Source: Companilactobacillus keshanensis
GTDB taxonomy: Bacteria > Bacillota > Bacilli > Lactobacillales > Lactobacillaceae
Assembly: GCF_003946205.1 (NCBI RefSeq)
Contig: NZ_RHOS01000001.1
Location: forward strand, 186,001-250,000
Length of the DNA stretch: 64,000 nt
Reading direction: 5' to 3'
Numbering within the stretch: the stretch's first letter is position 1; each line of letters opens with the position of its first letter. The notes under the pieces are model-generated. The model was not told where the DNA came from and did no database searches. It worked only from the letters and a program-made list of their open reading frames with translations. The position numbers and the translations under genes are program-made. Positions 27,329-36,032 of this stretch are shown here, piece by piece.

Positions 27329-28085
27329 TACGTTTTAACACCTCCTTAGCCAGTGCTTGATATGCTTCTGCTCCACGCGATTTATCATCGAAGTCAACAA
27401 TTGGCAGACCATAACTAGGTGCTTCAGCTAATCTAGTGTTTCTAGGTACAATTGCTTTATAAACACGATCACCAAAGTAAGATTTAACTTCACCAACAAC
27501 TTGTGCACCCAAATTAGTTCTGGCATCCAACATTGTCAGCAATACTCCTTCAATAGCAAGATTGTTATTGAAGTGTTTTTGAACTAGACGGATCGTATTC
27601 AACAATTGACTCAATCCTTCTAAAGCATAGTACTCACTTTGAACCGGTATGATTATCGAATCGCTTGCTGTAAAAGCATTAGTTGAAAGTTGGCCTAATG
27701 AAGGCGGACAATCGATCAAGATAATATCATATTGATCGTCAACTTCTTCAAGACCTGATCTCAATCTAGTTTCACGCGCCATCATGGTCGTAAGTTCCAT
27801 CTCTGCACCAGCGAGTTGAATTGTAGCCGGCACAATATCAAGATTTGGATGTTTAGAATGAATGATCGTCTTAGATAAAGGATATTCATTGACCAAAACA
27901 TCATAAATATCTTTTTCGACATGGGCCTTTTTGATACCTAGACCACTGGTAGCATTGCCTTGTGGATCAGTATCAATTATTAAAACCTTTTGGCCGAGAT
28001 CAGCCAAACATGCACCAAGGTTGATAGTAGTTGTTGTCTTACCTACACCACCCTTTTGGTTTGCAACGGATATTTTTCGTGCCAT
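27309..28085 (-). CDS. parA: Chromosome-partitioning ATPase ParA (Soj)
   Basis: A 258-aa Walker-type ATPase partner of ParB. Deviant Walker A is KGGVGKTTTTINLGACLA; the second Walker region is IDTDPQGNATSGLG and Walker B is ILIDCPPSLG. It follows rsmG by 84 bases; no noc gene intervenes, unlike Bacillus. ATG follows GGGG. Confidence 0.95.
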   Translation of the reverse strand: MARKISVANQKGGVGKTTTTINLGACLADLGQKVLIIDTDPQGNATSGLGIKKAHVEKDIYDVLVNEYPLSKTIIHSKHPNLDIVPATIQLAGAEMELTTMMARETRLRSGLEEVDDQYDIILIDCPPSLGQLSTNAFTASDSIIIPVQSEYYALEGLSQLLNTIRLVQKHFNNNLAIEGVLLTMLDARTNLGAQVVGEVKSYFGDRVYKAIVPRNTRLAEAPSYGLPIVDFDDKSRGAEAYQALAKEVLKRNGIKQK

Positions 28086-28169
28086 TTTATTCCCCTATTC
28101 TCCAATCTGTAAAAGATTGTTAACGTTTATTAATTCTATCATTTAATAGGAAACATTTAGAATTAATGA

Positions 28170-28895
28170 TTATCCAACGAGTGGTTTTCTACCTGGAGTT
28201 CCAGGCTTTCTAGGATATTTCTTAGGTGTTGGTTTAGTTTTATCAACAAAGATAAAGTTTCTGACACCTTCGTTATTCGGTAGTTCAAATGATTTCTGAT
28301 CTCCAACTTTACCGCCAAGGATCTTAATGGCATAAGTCGCTTCGTTTAATTCTTCCGGAGCTTTTTCAGACTTCATTGCAATAAATTCCCCACCGACTTT
28401 AGCAAATGGCAGACATAATTCTGTCAAAACATTCATTGCTGCCACAGCACGGGCCGTCACAACATCATAATTTTCACGATAAAGTTTGTTTTTACCAAGC
28501 TCTTCAGCACGACCGTGTACCAAATTGATGCCTGTTAAATTCAGCTTACCAGACAAGTCGTTCAAGAACTTGATGCGCTTATTCAATGAATCCACCATCG
28601 TTATTTTTAATTTAGGATTAACGATTTTTAATGGGATCGATGGAAATCCAGCTCCTGAACCAATATCACAAAGTGACAATTCGTCAGTTAAAATTCTTTC
28701 ATCCACGAATCCGAGAACTAATGAATCATAAAAGTGTTTTAAATATACTTGTGATTCTTCAGTTATCGTCGTCAAATTCATTACTTTATTAGTTTCCACT
28801 AATTCATGAAAATAAATTTGAAATTGTTCTTTTTGTTTACTACTTAATTCAATTCCTCTTTGTGATAGTGCTTGATAAAATTCTTCCGGTTTCAT
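28170..28895 (-). CDS. rsmG: 16S rRNA (guanine-527-N7) methyltransferase RsmG
   Basis: A 241-aa SAM-dependent methyltransferase acting on the 530 loop of 16S rRNA. The SAM-binding motif is CDIGSGAGFPSIPLKIV, and VTARAVAAMNVLTELCLPF is the family's later block. ATG follows TGGAGG. It is usually near the origin next to mnmG and parA; here parA is next. Confidence 0.95.
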   Translation of the reverse strand: MKPEEFYQALSQRGIELSSKQKEQFQIYFHELVETNKVMNLTTITEESQVYLKHFYDSLVLGFVDERILTDELSLCDIGSGAGFPSIPLKIVNPKLKITMVDSLNKRIKFLNDLSGKLNLTGINLVHGRAEELGKNKLYRENYDVVTARAVAAMNVLTELCLPFAKVGGEFIAMKSEKAPEELNEATYAIKILGGKVGDQKSFELPNNEGVRNFIFVDKTKPTPKKYPRKPGTPGRKPLVG

Positions 28896-28910
28896 TTAAA
28901 TCCTCCACTC

Positions 28911-28928
28911 GTGAAACACTTGTTTCAC
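28911..28928. promoter_or_regulatory. Everted parS-like half sites before rsmG
   Basis: GTGAAACACTTGTTTCAC holds both exact halves of the parS consensus (TGTTTCAC and GTGAAACA) in swapped order, separated by CT. It lies just upstream of the rsmG ribosome site. As RNA it would form a 7-bp hairpin with an AAGT loop, an alternative explanation. Confidence 0.4.
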
Positions 28929-29079
28929 ACTAGTTAATCGTATATTATTCCTGAAACAAATTCAATGATAGTTATTCATTTCAGAAATATAAAAATGTCC
29001 TGAAAATTGGATTTTTTCTTAAAATTTAAACTAAACTCTGATACGATATTTGTAGTTATTATTATAGGGGGAAATTTAT

Positions 29080-30054
29080 ATGAAATGTCCGAATTGTGGT
29101 GCAAGCATTAAGGGGGATCAGAAATTTTGCAACAAATGCGGTTTTGACCTAAGCAACATCAAAGTTGATGAAACAGAATCGTCATCGAAAGTAGAAAATG
29201 ACCAGGATATTCCTGTATCAGAAACTATCGCTGTAGAAACTAAACCGGTTCATGAATATCAAACTAAATCAAAATCAGAAACAAGTCCCATTCTGAAATT
29301 TTTGAATAATAATCAATCAATGATATTCATTTTCGTATTAGCTTCCGCATTGATTTACTGCTACAACACTGACATTGGTGCCATTATTTTTATAATAGGA
29401 ATTCTAGCCATTCTGTACCTATATTCAAAAAACGGCAAAACCAATGTAGAAACAGAATTCAATAAAACTTTAGCGGGGATCGTTCCATTAAAGAATCAAA
29501 GTGAGAACAAATTTTGGATATTGGAAACCTTAGCTTATGGAACAAATATTATAGCTATTTTTAAATTACCAGTTATCGACTTATCCGACATTTTTAAAAT
29601 GGCCGATTCTAATATTTTTACTTCTGGTATTGTCGGTCAACTCAACGATATATTCAACAACGGCAACATCTCACTGTTCAAGCTTGGTACATTGACATCA
29701 AAGGCATCAAGTATTCTAGCTGCTTACTACAAAGATGACAAAAATGCAGAAATGACCGGGGTCATCAAAGGATTATCAGAATTAAAATGGGGTATTTATA
29801 TAATCGTTTTTTGCATTATTTTAGCTATAATTTCAAGATTCATCAAAAACTATGAGATTCCTATGCAACTTGTGTCTGGAACCGTACCAGCTATAATTTA
29901 TCTTTTTATTTATTTCAAAATTAAAAATGGAGATTCTGATTATGCCATTATTGCAACATTCCTTGGATCAGGCTTTTATCTCGGATTAGCCGCCTCCATA
30001 GTTTTAGTCCTAACCTCTTTGCTCCGTCTAGGAAAGTCTCAAAAGAGAGCTTAA
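29080..30054 (+). CDS. Zinc-ribbon multi-spanning membrane protein
   Basis: A 324-aa protein. The N-terminal zinc ribbon is KCPNCGASIKGDQKFCNKCGFDL (two CxxC knuckles, residues 3-22). A charged linker follows to about residue 75, then roughly six membrane helices with a large loop at about 140-215. I do not recognise the membrane domain. ATG follows GGGGG. Only 4 bases separate it from the SGNH hydrolase gene, and another zinc-ribbon protein follows, so it is the first gene of a three-gene envelope operon. Confidence 0.75.
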   Translation: MKCPNCGASIKGDQKFCNKCGFDLSNIKVDETESSSKVENDQDIPVSETIAVETKPVHEYQTKSKSETSPILKFLNNNQSMIFIFVLASALIYCYNTDIGAIIFIIGILAILYLYSKNGKTNVETEFNKTLAGIVPLKNQSENKFWILETLAYGTNIIAIFKLPVIDLSDIFKMADSNIFTSGIVGQLNDIFNNGNISLFKLGTLTSKASSILAAYYKDDKNAEMTGVIKGLSELKWGIYIIVFCIILAIISRFIKNYEIPMQLVSGTVPAIIYLFIYFKIKNGDSDYAIIATFLGSGFYLGLAASIVLVLTSLLRLGKSQKRA

Positions 30055-30058
30055 TAAT

Positions 30059-30880
30059 ATGAAAAGAAGAAATATCTTAACTGTTTTCCTTTTATTACTG
30101 CTTTTTATTTCAGGAGCCAATTTTATCAGTGCTTGCGGTAATCAAAAAGTAAAACAATCTGAAACTACTGTAAAGAAGAAAACTACTAATTCTTCTAAGA
30201 AAAAAAAGAAGGAATCAAATATCACAACTGTTGCTGACAGATTAAAAAAATCTTCAAAAAAACAATTAGTCTACTCACCTTTGGGTGATTCACTTTCAGT
30301 AGGACTATTTGCTGATGGTAAAGATTCGCGATTTACTACTTTATTTACTGATGATATCAAAAAAGCCACTGGCAAAGATGTTTCAGAAAAAGGTATGTCA
30401 GTGGTTGGTAAAACTGCCTCAAATTTTGGTGTATTCCAAGTAAAAAATATCGTCAGTCAAGATCCCGATATTGTCACAGTAGAATTTGGAACTAACGATG
30501 CGGCTGGCGGTGCTACTGCTACGGCCTTAAATAGTTACGAAACTTCCATGAATCAAATCGTGGATACACTTCAACAAGAGACACATGCTCAAATTCTTTT
30601 GATAACATCTTGGTCACCTAAAAACGGAAAAAATGTTGAAGCTGATAAGCAATTCGATCAAGTCGTCTACAAAATCGCTAAGCAAAAAAATCTTCCTGTT
30701 GTCGATCTATCTACAATTTGGGAACATAACGATAACGTGACGGGTCCAGCCGGCAAAACTATCAGTGATTTTTCAACATATCTTACAAGAGACAATTTCC
30801 ATCCAAATCAATTAGGACATGACAAAATTGCCGAACTTTTAAACAAACAATTAACCCGGGAGGGAACTTATGAACGATGA
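30059..30880 (+). CDS. SGNH/GDSL-type hydrolase lipoprotein
   Basis: A 273-aa exported esterase-like enzyme. The signal peptide ends in FISAC, a plausible lipobox, followed by a Lys/Ser-rich stretch. SGNH blocks are complete: block I PLGDSLSVGL (nucleophile Ser), block II glycine in GMSVVGKTASN, block III EFGTNDAAGG and block V DNFHPNQLGHD (Asp and His). Such proteins often deacylate lipids, glycans or wall polymers; the substrate is unknown. It overlaps the next gene by 11 bases. Confidence 0.85.
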   Translation: MKRRNILTVFLLLLLFISGANFISACGNQKVKQSETTVKKKTTNSSKKKKKESNITTVADRLKKSSKKQLVYSPLGDSLSVGLFADGKDSRFTTLFTDDIKKATGKDVSEKGMSVVGKTASNFGVFQVKNIVSQDPDIVTVEFGTNDAAGGATATALNSYETSMNQIVDTLQQETHAQILLITSWSPKNGKNVEADKQFDQVVYKIAKQKNLPVVDLSTIWEHNDNVTGPAGKTISDFSTYLTRDNFHPNQLGHDKIAELLNKQLTREGTYER

Positions 30881-31988
30881 TAAAGAATTTTGCCCAAATT
30901 GTGGCAAGTCAGTATCTAAAAACGACGATTTTTGTCAAAACTGCGGATATGATTTAAGACCATATCATAAATCACAGGCAAAACAAACTGAACAAAATGC
31001 ATCCCAACAAACACCGAAAACTCAACCAGTAAGTACACAAGCCGCTACACCTAATAATAATGGTAAGAAAAAAAAGTCTCCTCTTGTACCTATTATTTTA
31101 GTCATAATTATCTTGGCTGCCGCCTACTTTGCTGGAAGTTGGTTCTATGGTAAAGGACGTCAGACACAGACCTTGGCCGATAACATGACCAGTGGCGTAA
31201 CTTCTAAAATGGCATCTGCTGCAGTTGATGAGAATGGTCAATCTATTTCCGAAGCGGATTTAAAACCTTTGAGCAATCTTTACGTTAAAAACAGCTCAGC
31301 TAGCAATCAGGTTAAAGAATCCATTTTAAAGGATAGTAAATCAACTAATTTTAAAGTTACTCAAACTGGAAAATATTTAGGCCTTTTCCCTAAATATAAG
31401 GTCGCCGTAACCACTCGTTCAATCGACATTGAGACAAATATCGATAATCCTTCATTTAAAATCGATGGAAGTTCTGTTTCAGCAAAAAATAATGGTAGCG
31501 AATATACCCTAGAGAAAAAGCTTCCTGGTTTATATAAAGTATCTGTCAGCGGTAAGAAAAGTAAACAAGTGACTGTTCCAATTGCCGGTGAAGCAGACGA
31601 ATATGTCATCAATGAACTTGTTGAATCTGACGACGATAGTATCAGCGATGATAGTACAACTTCATCTACCACTAAAAAACAACCTTCATCTCCTACTCAC
31701 CCTACTTATTCAGCAAGTGATGATGATGACTATTACGAACCCTCAGATGACAGTGCAACTTTCTTAGGTTCATGGACAAATGATACATCTACCGTCAGTT
31801 TTTATGATGACGGTACGTATAGCTTGGATGAAAAAACTGGATCCTATAAAGTCAATTCCTGGCATGGTGATCAAGTATCGATCACTTACTATGAAGATGG
31901 CAAATCTGGTCCCGGTTGGACAGCCTCATACACCTTAGAAGGTGATTCACTTGAATTAAACTCTAATCATATGACATGGTACAGATAA
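30870..31988 (+). CDS. Zinc-ribbon, single-span surface protein (TcaA/YvbJ-like)
   Basis: A 372-aa protein: zinc ribbon FCPNCGKSVSKNDDFCQNCGYDL (residues 7-29), a Gln/Thr-rich linker, one helix at about 71-90 (LVPIILVIIILAAAYFAG), then an external part. Residues about 155-250 (FKVTQTGKYLGLFPKYKVAV ... YTLEKKLPGLYKVSV) match the repeated domain of TcaA/YvbJ proteins. An Asp/Ser-rich stretch precedes a C-terminal beta module (FLGSWTNDTSTVSFYDDGTY). TcaA of Staphylococcus aureus affects glycopeptide response. The start overlaps the hydrolase gene and follows GGGAGG. Confidence 0.75.
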   Translation: MNDDKEFCPNCGKSVSKNDDFCQNCGYDLRPYHKSQAKQTEQNASQQTPKTQPVSTQAATPNNNGKKKKSPLVPIILVIIILAAAYFAGSWFYGKGRQTQTLADNMTSGVTSKMASAAVDENGQSISEADLKPLSNLYVKNSSASNQVKESILKDSKSTNFKVTQTGKYLGLFPKYKVAVTTRSIDIETNIDNPSFKIDGSSVSAKNNGSEYTLEKKLPGLYKVSVSGKKSKQVTVPIAGEADEYVINELVESDDDSISDDSTTSSTTKKQPSSPTHPTYSASDDDDYYEPSDDSATFLGSWTNDTSTVSFYDDGTYSLDEKTGSYKVNSWHGDQVSITYYEDGKSGPGWTASYTLEGDSLELNSNHMTWYR

Positions 31989-32029
31989 AAAGGTCCGGAT
32001 CGATTAATTAATCGATCTAGACCTTTTTT
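31987..32029. terminator. Bidirectional terminator
   Basis: AAAAAGGTC ... GACCTTTTTTT enclosing ATCGATTAATTAATCGAT; it ends the zinc-ribbon operon and includes the stop codon of the convergent MerR-like gene. Confidence 0.8.
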
Positions 32030-32738
32030 TATCATAAACTTCCACGCAGAAATCCTTCTCACCACAATTAGGGCAAGTTAATTTTCTAGTTTTAAAAGTA
32101 TGCTTTGCAAAGAATGCCTGTTTAAAGCTTGGTTTAAATTCAGTATTACAGTTGGGACAAATATAATTAGTTCCTTGGAAATATATTTTAGTCAACAGTG
32201 TGGCTGTAACAACGGCTATTACGATCCCCAGACTAAACCAAAGCCAATTACCAGTCATGATAGAGGCCACTAAAGTCCCAACTTCAATTGCGTCCATAAC
32301 CAGACCTCCCCCAATAATTTTGAAGTGCAAATTTCTCAAAGATTTTTTATTATCCATAATGTAGTCTATGTCATCAATGAAATTTATTGGAAAATTATCC
32401 AAATCAGGTAGGCTTTTTTTAATATTTTCGATCGCTTTAATTTGTTTTCGTGCGTCATTCAATTCATTTTTAATTTTTTTTACTTGTTCATCTAACAATA
32501 ATGTCAAAATTTTGCTAGAATTAGTTTTTATTAAAATTTGTCGAATTGAATCTAAAGATAATCCCATACTTTTTAATAAGATAATCAATTTTAGCCTTTT
32601 TAAATCATTATCATTATATAGACGTCGACCGCCCTCTGACCTAGCGGAAGGATTCAATAGATCTTTCTTATCATAATATTGAATCGTTCTTACTGAAACT
32701 TTACCTAATTTAGCCAGTTCTCCAGTTGTATATGGCAT
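32004..32738 (-). CDS. MerR-family regulator fused to membrane helices and a zinc ribbon
   Basis: A 244-aa protein with three parts. The MerR HTH and wing are at the N-terminus (YTTGELAKLGKVSVRTIQYYDKKDLLNPSARSEGGRRLY), a long coiled coil covers about residues 75-115, two helices follow at about 145-185 (GGGLVMDAIEVGTLVASIM, FSLGIVIAVVTATLL), and a C-terminal zinc ribbon has CPNC and CPNC knuckles. So it is a membrane-tethered DNA-binding protein. ATG 32738 follows AAGGAGG; the longer GTG frame at 32747 overlaps that site. It converges on the zinc-ribbon operon and may sense an envelope or metal signal. Confidence 0.8.
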   Translation of the reverse strand: MPYTTGELAKLGKVSVRTIQYYDKKDLLNPSARSEGGRRLYNDNDLKRLKLIILLKSMGLSLDSIRQILIKTNSSKILTLLLDEQVKKIKNELNDARKQIKAIENIKKSLPDLDNFPINFIDDIDYIMDNKKSLRNLHFKIIGGGLVMDAIEVGTLVASIMTGNWLWFSLGIVIAVVTATLLTKIYFQGTNYICPNCNTEFKPSFKQAFFAKHTFKTRKLTCPNCGEKDFCVEVYDKKRSRSIN

Positions 32739-32867
32739 AAACTTCACCTCCTTGATTACTTTTTTACAGCATGACCTAAGGGCACGTGCAAGTATTTATA
32801 CGTTATTTAGGCGTTATGATTTTTAAAAATTGGCATTCTTTTTATTATAAATTAAAGTATACTAAAC

Positions 32868-33554
32868 GTGATAGACCACAGAAATAAGAAAGGAGTGGAT
32901 TATACGTATCGATTTTTCGTTCAACCACAAGTAAATCAGAAAGATAACTCTATTTTCGGTTATGAAGTTCTACTTCGCAAACAAGATAAGAATGGAAATT
33001 GGACTATTCCTAGTGACTTCACTGAAATTCCGATCGATGAGCAAACTTGCCTGATCGAAAAAACATCTAGAGCCTTAGAAACAGCTGCAAAAGACAAAGT
33101 TTTAGCCTTCAACTTAAATAATAAACAGGCCAACGATCCACTTACTATTGGCGCTATTATTACATTGAAGAAGCGAATCAATCCTGCTGCCTTAACAATT
33201 GAATTGACAGAGGCACCCAGTTTGACTGAAATTAAAGATATAAGTACAATGCTACATCAATATGGCATCGATTTAGTTCTTGACGACGTTGGAACTGGTT
33301 CAAATACTTATATCAATATAAAAAATCTATTGCCCTATGTTGATCAAATCAAGTTTGCGATGCAAAATCTTCGCATGTCTGGTAATGCCGAAAAAATCCC
33401 TGAATGTCTGTCATTTTGGGTCGGCCAGGCTAAAAAGTACTGTCTGAATATGATCCTCGAAGGTGTCGAAGATAAATCAGACCAAACATTAGCCGAAAAA
33501 TTTGGCATAAATATTCAACAGGGATATCTTTACGGAAAACCTTGTTTGGTTTAA
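32868..33554 (+). CDS. Stand-alone EAL-domain protein (c-di-GMP phosphodiesterase-like)
   Basis: A roughly 220-aa single EAL domain without GGDEF or a sensor region. The motif EAL is YEVLLR; metal and catalytic residues appear kept: Asn in FNLNN, Glu in IELTE, DDVGTG, Lys in DQIKFA, Glu in LEGVED and Gln in QQGYLYGKP. It may hydrolyse cyclic di-GMP, or act as a non-enzymatic EAL protein. The start is uncertain: GTG 32868 has no ribosome site and lies at the predicted transcript start (TATACT at 32858-32863), whereas the strong AAAGGAG (32889-32895) is followed by no ATG/GTG/TTG at good distance; an in-frame ACG at 32904 is 8 bases away. Confidence 0.75.
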   Translation: MIDHRNKKGVDYTYRFFVQPQVNQKDNSIFGYEVLLRKQDKNGNWTIPSDFTEIPIDEQTCLIEKTSRALETAAKDKVLAFNLNNKQANDPLTIGAIITLKKRINPAALTIELTEAPSLTEIKDISTMLHQYGIDLVLDDVGTGSNTYINIKNLLPYVDQIKFAMQNLRMSGNAEKIPECLSFWVGQAKKYCLNMILEGVEDKSDQTLAEKFGINIQQGYLYGKPCLV

Positions 33555-33587
33555 AACATCAGTTGATTTTCGACTGGTGTTTTTTTT
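33555..33587 (+). terminator. Terminator after the EAL gene
   Basis: Stem AACATCAGTTGA / TCGACTGGTGTT (G-U pairs allowed) followed by eight T; it overlaps the deoC promoter. Confidence 0.75.
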
Positions 33588-33616
33588 ATAATTAAAAGGT
33601 TATGTAAACGTTTTAC
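33563..33616 (+). promoter_or_regulatory. deoC promoter with a cre-like site
   Basis: TTGATT, an 18-base spacer, then TATAAT (33587-33592), followed just after the expected start by TGTAAACGTTTTAC (33603-33616), which matches the CcpA consensus TGWAANCGNTNWCA at 12 of 14 positions. Confidence 0.55.
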
Positions 33617-33627
33617 CGGAGGGAATA

Positions 33628-34350
33628 ATGATAATAAAAGAATATACACTAGATAAACTTTCACGAATGATCGATCATACTAACTTGCATGCCTTTGCAT
33701 CAAATGACGATATGATAAAACTTTGTGAAGAAGCCAAAGATTATCACTTTAAAATGGTTGCGATAAATCAAGTTCAATCAAGTATTTGCTACAACGAATT
33801 AAAAAATACCGACATTGATATCGGCGCTGCCATCAGTTTTCCATTAGGACAAACTACGATCGAATCTAAATTATTCGACACTAAAAACGCCATCGAAAAT
33901 GGCGCTAATGAAATCGACTATGTTATAAACATTACAGAATTAAAGAACAAAAGCTATGCTTACATTGAAGAAGAAATGTTAGAAATGGTTAAACTTTGCC
34001 ACGAAAATTCCGTTTTGATCAAAGTTATTTTTGAAAATGCATATCTAACTAATGAAGAAATTACTAAAGTCGCCGAGATCGCTAAGGAAGTTAAACCTGA
34101 TTTTATCAAAACATCAACCGGTTTTGGACCTAGTGGTGCAAAAATTGAGGATGTTAAATTGATGAAATCGATTGTCGGCAATGATGTTTTGGTTAAAGCT
34201 GCTGGAGGAATTAGAAATTCTGATGATTTCTTAGCCATGATTTCTGCCGGAGCGGATCGAATCGGTACTAGTAGTGGAGTTAAAATTATCGAAGCTTTGA
34301 AACAACGTATGAAATATGATGACGTTGATACTGTTAAAATTGGACGCTAA
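33628..34350 (+). CDS. deoC: Deoxyribose-phosphate aldolase
   Basis: A 240-aa class I aldolase splitting 2-deoxyribose-5-phosphate into glyceraldehyde-3-phosphate and acetaldehyde in deoxynucleoside catabolism. The Schiff-base lysine is in [15 protein letters not shown], and the second catalytic lysine in [14 protein letters not shown]. The N-terminal [14 protein letters not shown] is the family start; the usual VCVNP block reads VAINQ. ATG follows GGAGGG. No deoB, pdp or nucleoside phosphorylase is linked, unlike classic deo operons. The convergent ECF/desulfidase operon may feed it. Confidence 0.92.
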   Translation: MIIKEYTLDKLSRMIDHTNLHAFASNDDMIKLCEEAKDYHFKMVAINQVQSSICYNELKNTDIDIGAAISFPLGQTTIESKLFDTKNAIENGANEIDYVINITELKNKSYAYIEEEMLEMVKLCHENSVLIKVIFENAYLTNEEITKVAEIAKEVKPDFIKTSTGFGPSGAKIEDVKLMKSIVGNDVLVKAAGGIRNSDDFLAMISAGADRIGTSSGVKIIEALKQRMKYDDVDTVKIGR

Positions 34351-34376
34351 AAAAGAACTGCCTAGGCAGTTCTTTT

Positions 34377-35177
34377 CTATATAACAAAATTCAAACCAAC
34401 TAAAACTACAAAACTAAGAAAAATAATCATATAAGCAACATAATCACTTCTACTATATCTCAGCGGATACATTCTAGACATTTCATTTCGTCCTGTATAT
34501 CCTCTAGTTTCCATGGCCATAGCAAGATCAGATGCCTTACGAATAATTGACAAAAATAGCGGTAATAATAGTCTAGTCATATTTTTCATTTTCTTCATTA
34601 CGCCAACATTTTCAAATCTAATCCCTCTTGATGATTGAGCATCAATCAGAACATTTAATTCTTCAATAATTATCGGAATAAAACGAAAAGCAATCATAAT
34701 AATAACTGTCATTTCATGGATAGGTACATTAATTCTTTTTAAAAACAAAAAGGCCTTCTCCAGCCCATCCGCCAACGATTTTGGAGTAGATGTGTATGAC
34801 AAAAGTGAGGCTCCAACGATCATCAATGCAATTCTGGATGTTAAAGCAATTGCCTTAACTACACCTTGGTTAGTAACGTCAAATACCCACCATTTGACTA
34901 TTGTCGTTCCTGGCGTCGCAATTAATCTGAAGAAAAATGTAAATAATAATAGAATGATAATTCCCTTTAAACCACGTAATAAATAACTTACAGGAACCTT
35001 TGCCATTCTATATAAAACCAATATATAAACTAAACTAAATAAATACAAAATCGGATTATGAATAATAAATAGTGAAATTATATAGATCAATACACCCATT
35101 AATTTAGTACGAGGGTCTAAAGAGTGGATGGCCGAATCTGTAAAATAATATTCACCCAGTGTTATATCTCGTACCAT
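34377..35177 (-). CDS. ecfT: ECF transporter T component (EcfT)
   Basis: A 266-aa membrane scaffold with about five helices that couples the ATPases to the S component. The N-terminal DPRTKLMGVLIYIISLF and the two ATPase-coupling motifs near the C-terminus (SSRGIRFEN and METRGYTGRNE, each with an A/SRG-type core) identify it. Its ATG directly abuts the stop of ecfA2. It is the last gene of the desulfidase-ECF operon; a short hairpin (AAAAGAACTGCC / GGCAGTTCTTTT) at 34350-34377 separates it from deoC. Confidence 0.9.
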   Translation of the reverse strand: MVRDITLGEYYFTDSAIHSLDPRTKLMGVLIYIISLFIIHNPILYLFSLVYILVLYRMAKVPVSYLLRGLKGIIILLLFTFFFRLIATPGTTIVKWWVFDVTNQGVVKAIALTSRIALMIVGASLLSYTSTPKSLADGLEKAFLFLKRINVPIHEMTVIIMIAFRFIPIIIEELNVLIDAQSSRGIRFENVGVMKKMKNMTRLLLPLFLSIIRKASDLAMAMETRGYTGRNEMSRMYPLRYSRSDYVAYMIIFLSFVVLVGLNFVI

Positions 35178-36032
35178 TTAATGTCCTCGATTCTTTTTGA
35201 ATAAATCTGACAAGCTTTTCTCAGCATTATCAACAGTCGTGGAGATAGATTTCAAAGGAATTCCTGCATCGATCAGATCCTTAGTTAACTTGGTTACTTC
35301 TGGGACATCCATACCAGCTAAATCTATAATGTCATCCCTGCTAAAAGATGTCTGAACCGATTCTTTAGAAATCAGTGTCCCTTGTTTCATTATCCAAACT
35401 TGGTTTGCATAATTGGCAACATCTTCCATATTATGTGAGACAAAAACTACTGCCATCTTCTTGATCGCTATGATCCTTTTAAGAAGATCAAATATTCGAC
35501 TCTTCGTGTAAAAATCTAATCCAGCTGCTGGTTCATCCAAAACAATTATTTTCGGACTCATTGCTAGTACACCAGCAATCGCAACTGAACGTTTTTGACC
35601 ACCTGATAATTCCATTGGATTGGCAGAAAATAAATCCTCATCAATTCCAACAAACTTGAGCTCACGTTCAGCTACAATTCTGGCCTCTTCTTCTAACATT
35701 CCTAAATTCATTGGTCCAAACATTACATCTTCGATAACGGTTTTTTTAAATAATTGATTTTCTGGATATTGGAAAACCAAACCAACTTCTTTTCTCAATT
35801 GAAATAAATCAAAACTCTTATCATAGACATTTTGATCATTAAGATATAATTCCCCAGAACTTGCTCTTAGCAATCCATTAAAATGTTTAATAAAGGTGGT
35901 CTTGCCTGATCCAGATGTTCCAATAATACCAATAAAATCTCCAGTATTTATTTCAAATGAAACATCATTTAATATGTTCTCTGATACACCTTTTTTATCA
36001 TAAGAGAAGTTAATATTCACACCTTTTAGCAT
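35178..36032 (-). CDS. ecfA2: ECF transporter ATPase subunit A2
   Basis: A 284-aa ATPase: Walker A GTSGSGKTT, Q-loop VFQYPENQLF (the PENQ motif of ECF ATPases), signature LSGGQKRS, Walker B IIVLDEPAAGLD, switch FVSHNMED. ATG 36032 shares one base with the stop of ecfA1 (TAATG) and follows GGAAGG by 7 bases; the longer TTG frame at 36047 is rejected. Confidence 0.9.
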   Translation of the reverse strand: MLKGVNINFSYDKKGVSENILNDVSFEINTGDFIGIIGTSGSGKTTFIKHFNGLLRASSGELYLNDQNVYDKSFDLFQLRKEVGLVFQYPENQLFKKTVIEDVMFGPMNLGMLEEEARIVAERELKFVGIDEDLFSANPMELSGGQKRSVAIAGVLAMSPKIIVLDEPAAGLDFYTKSRIFDLLKRIIAIKKMAVVFVSHNMEDVANYANQVWIMKQGTLISKESVQTSFSRDDIIDLAGMDVPEVTKLTKDLIDAGIPLKSISTTVDNAEKSLSDLFKKNRGH

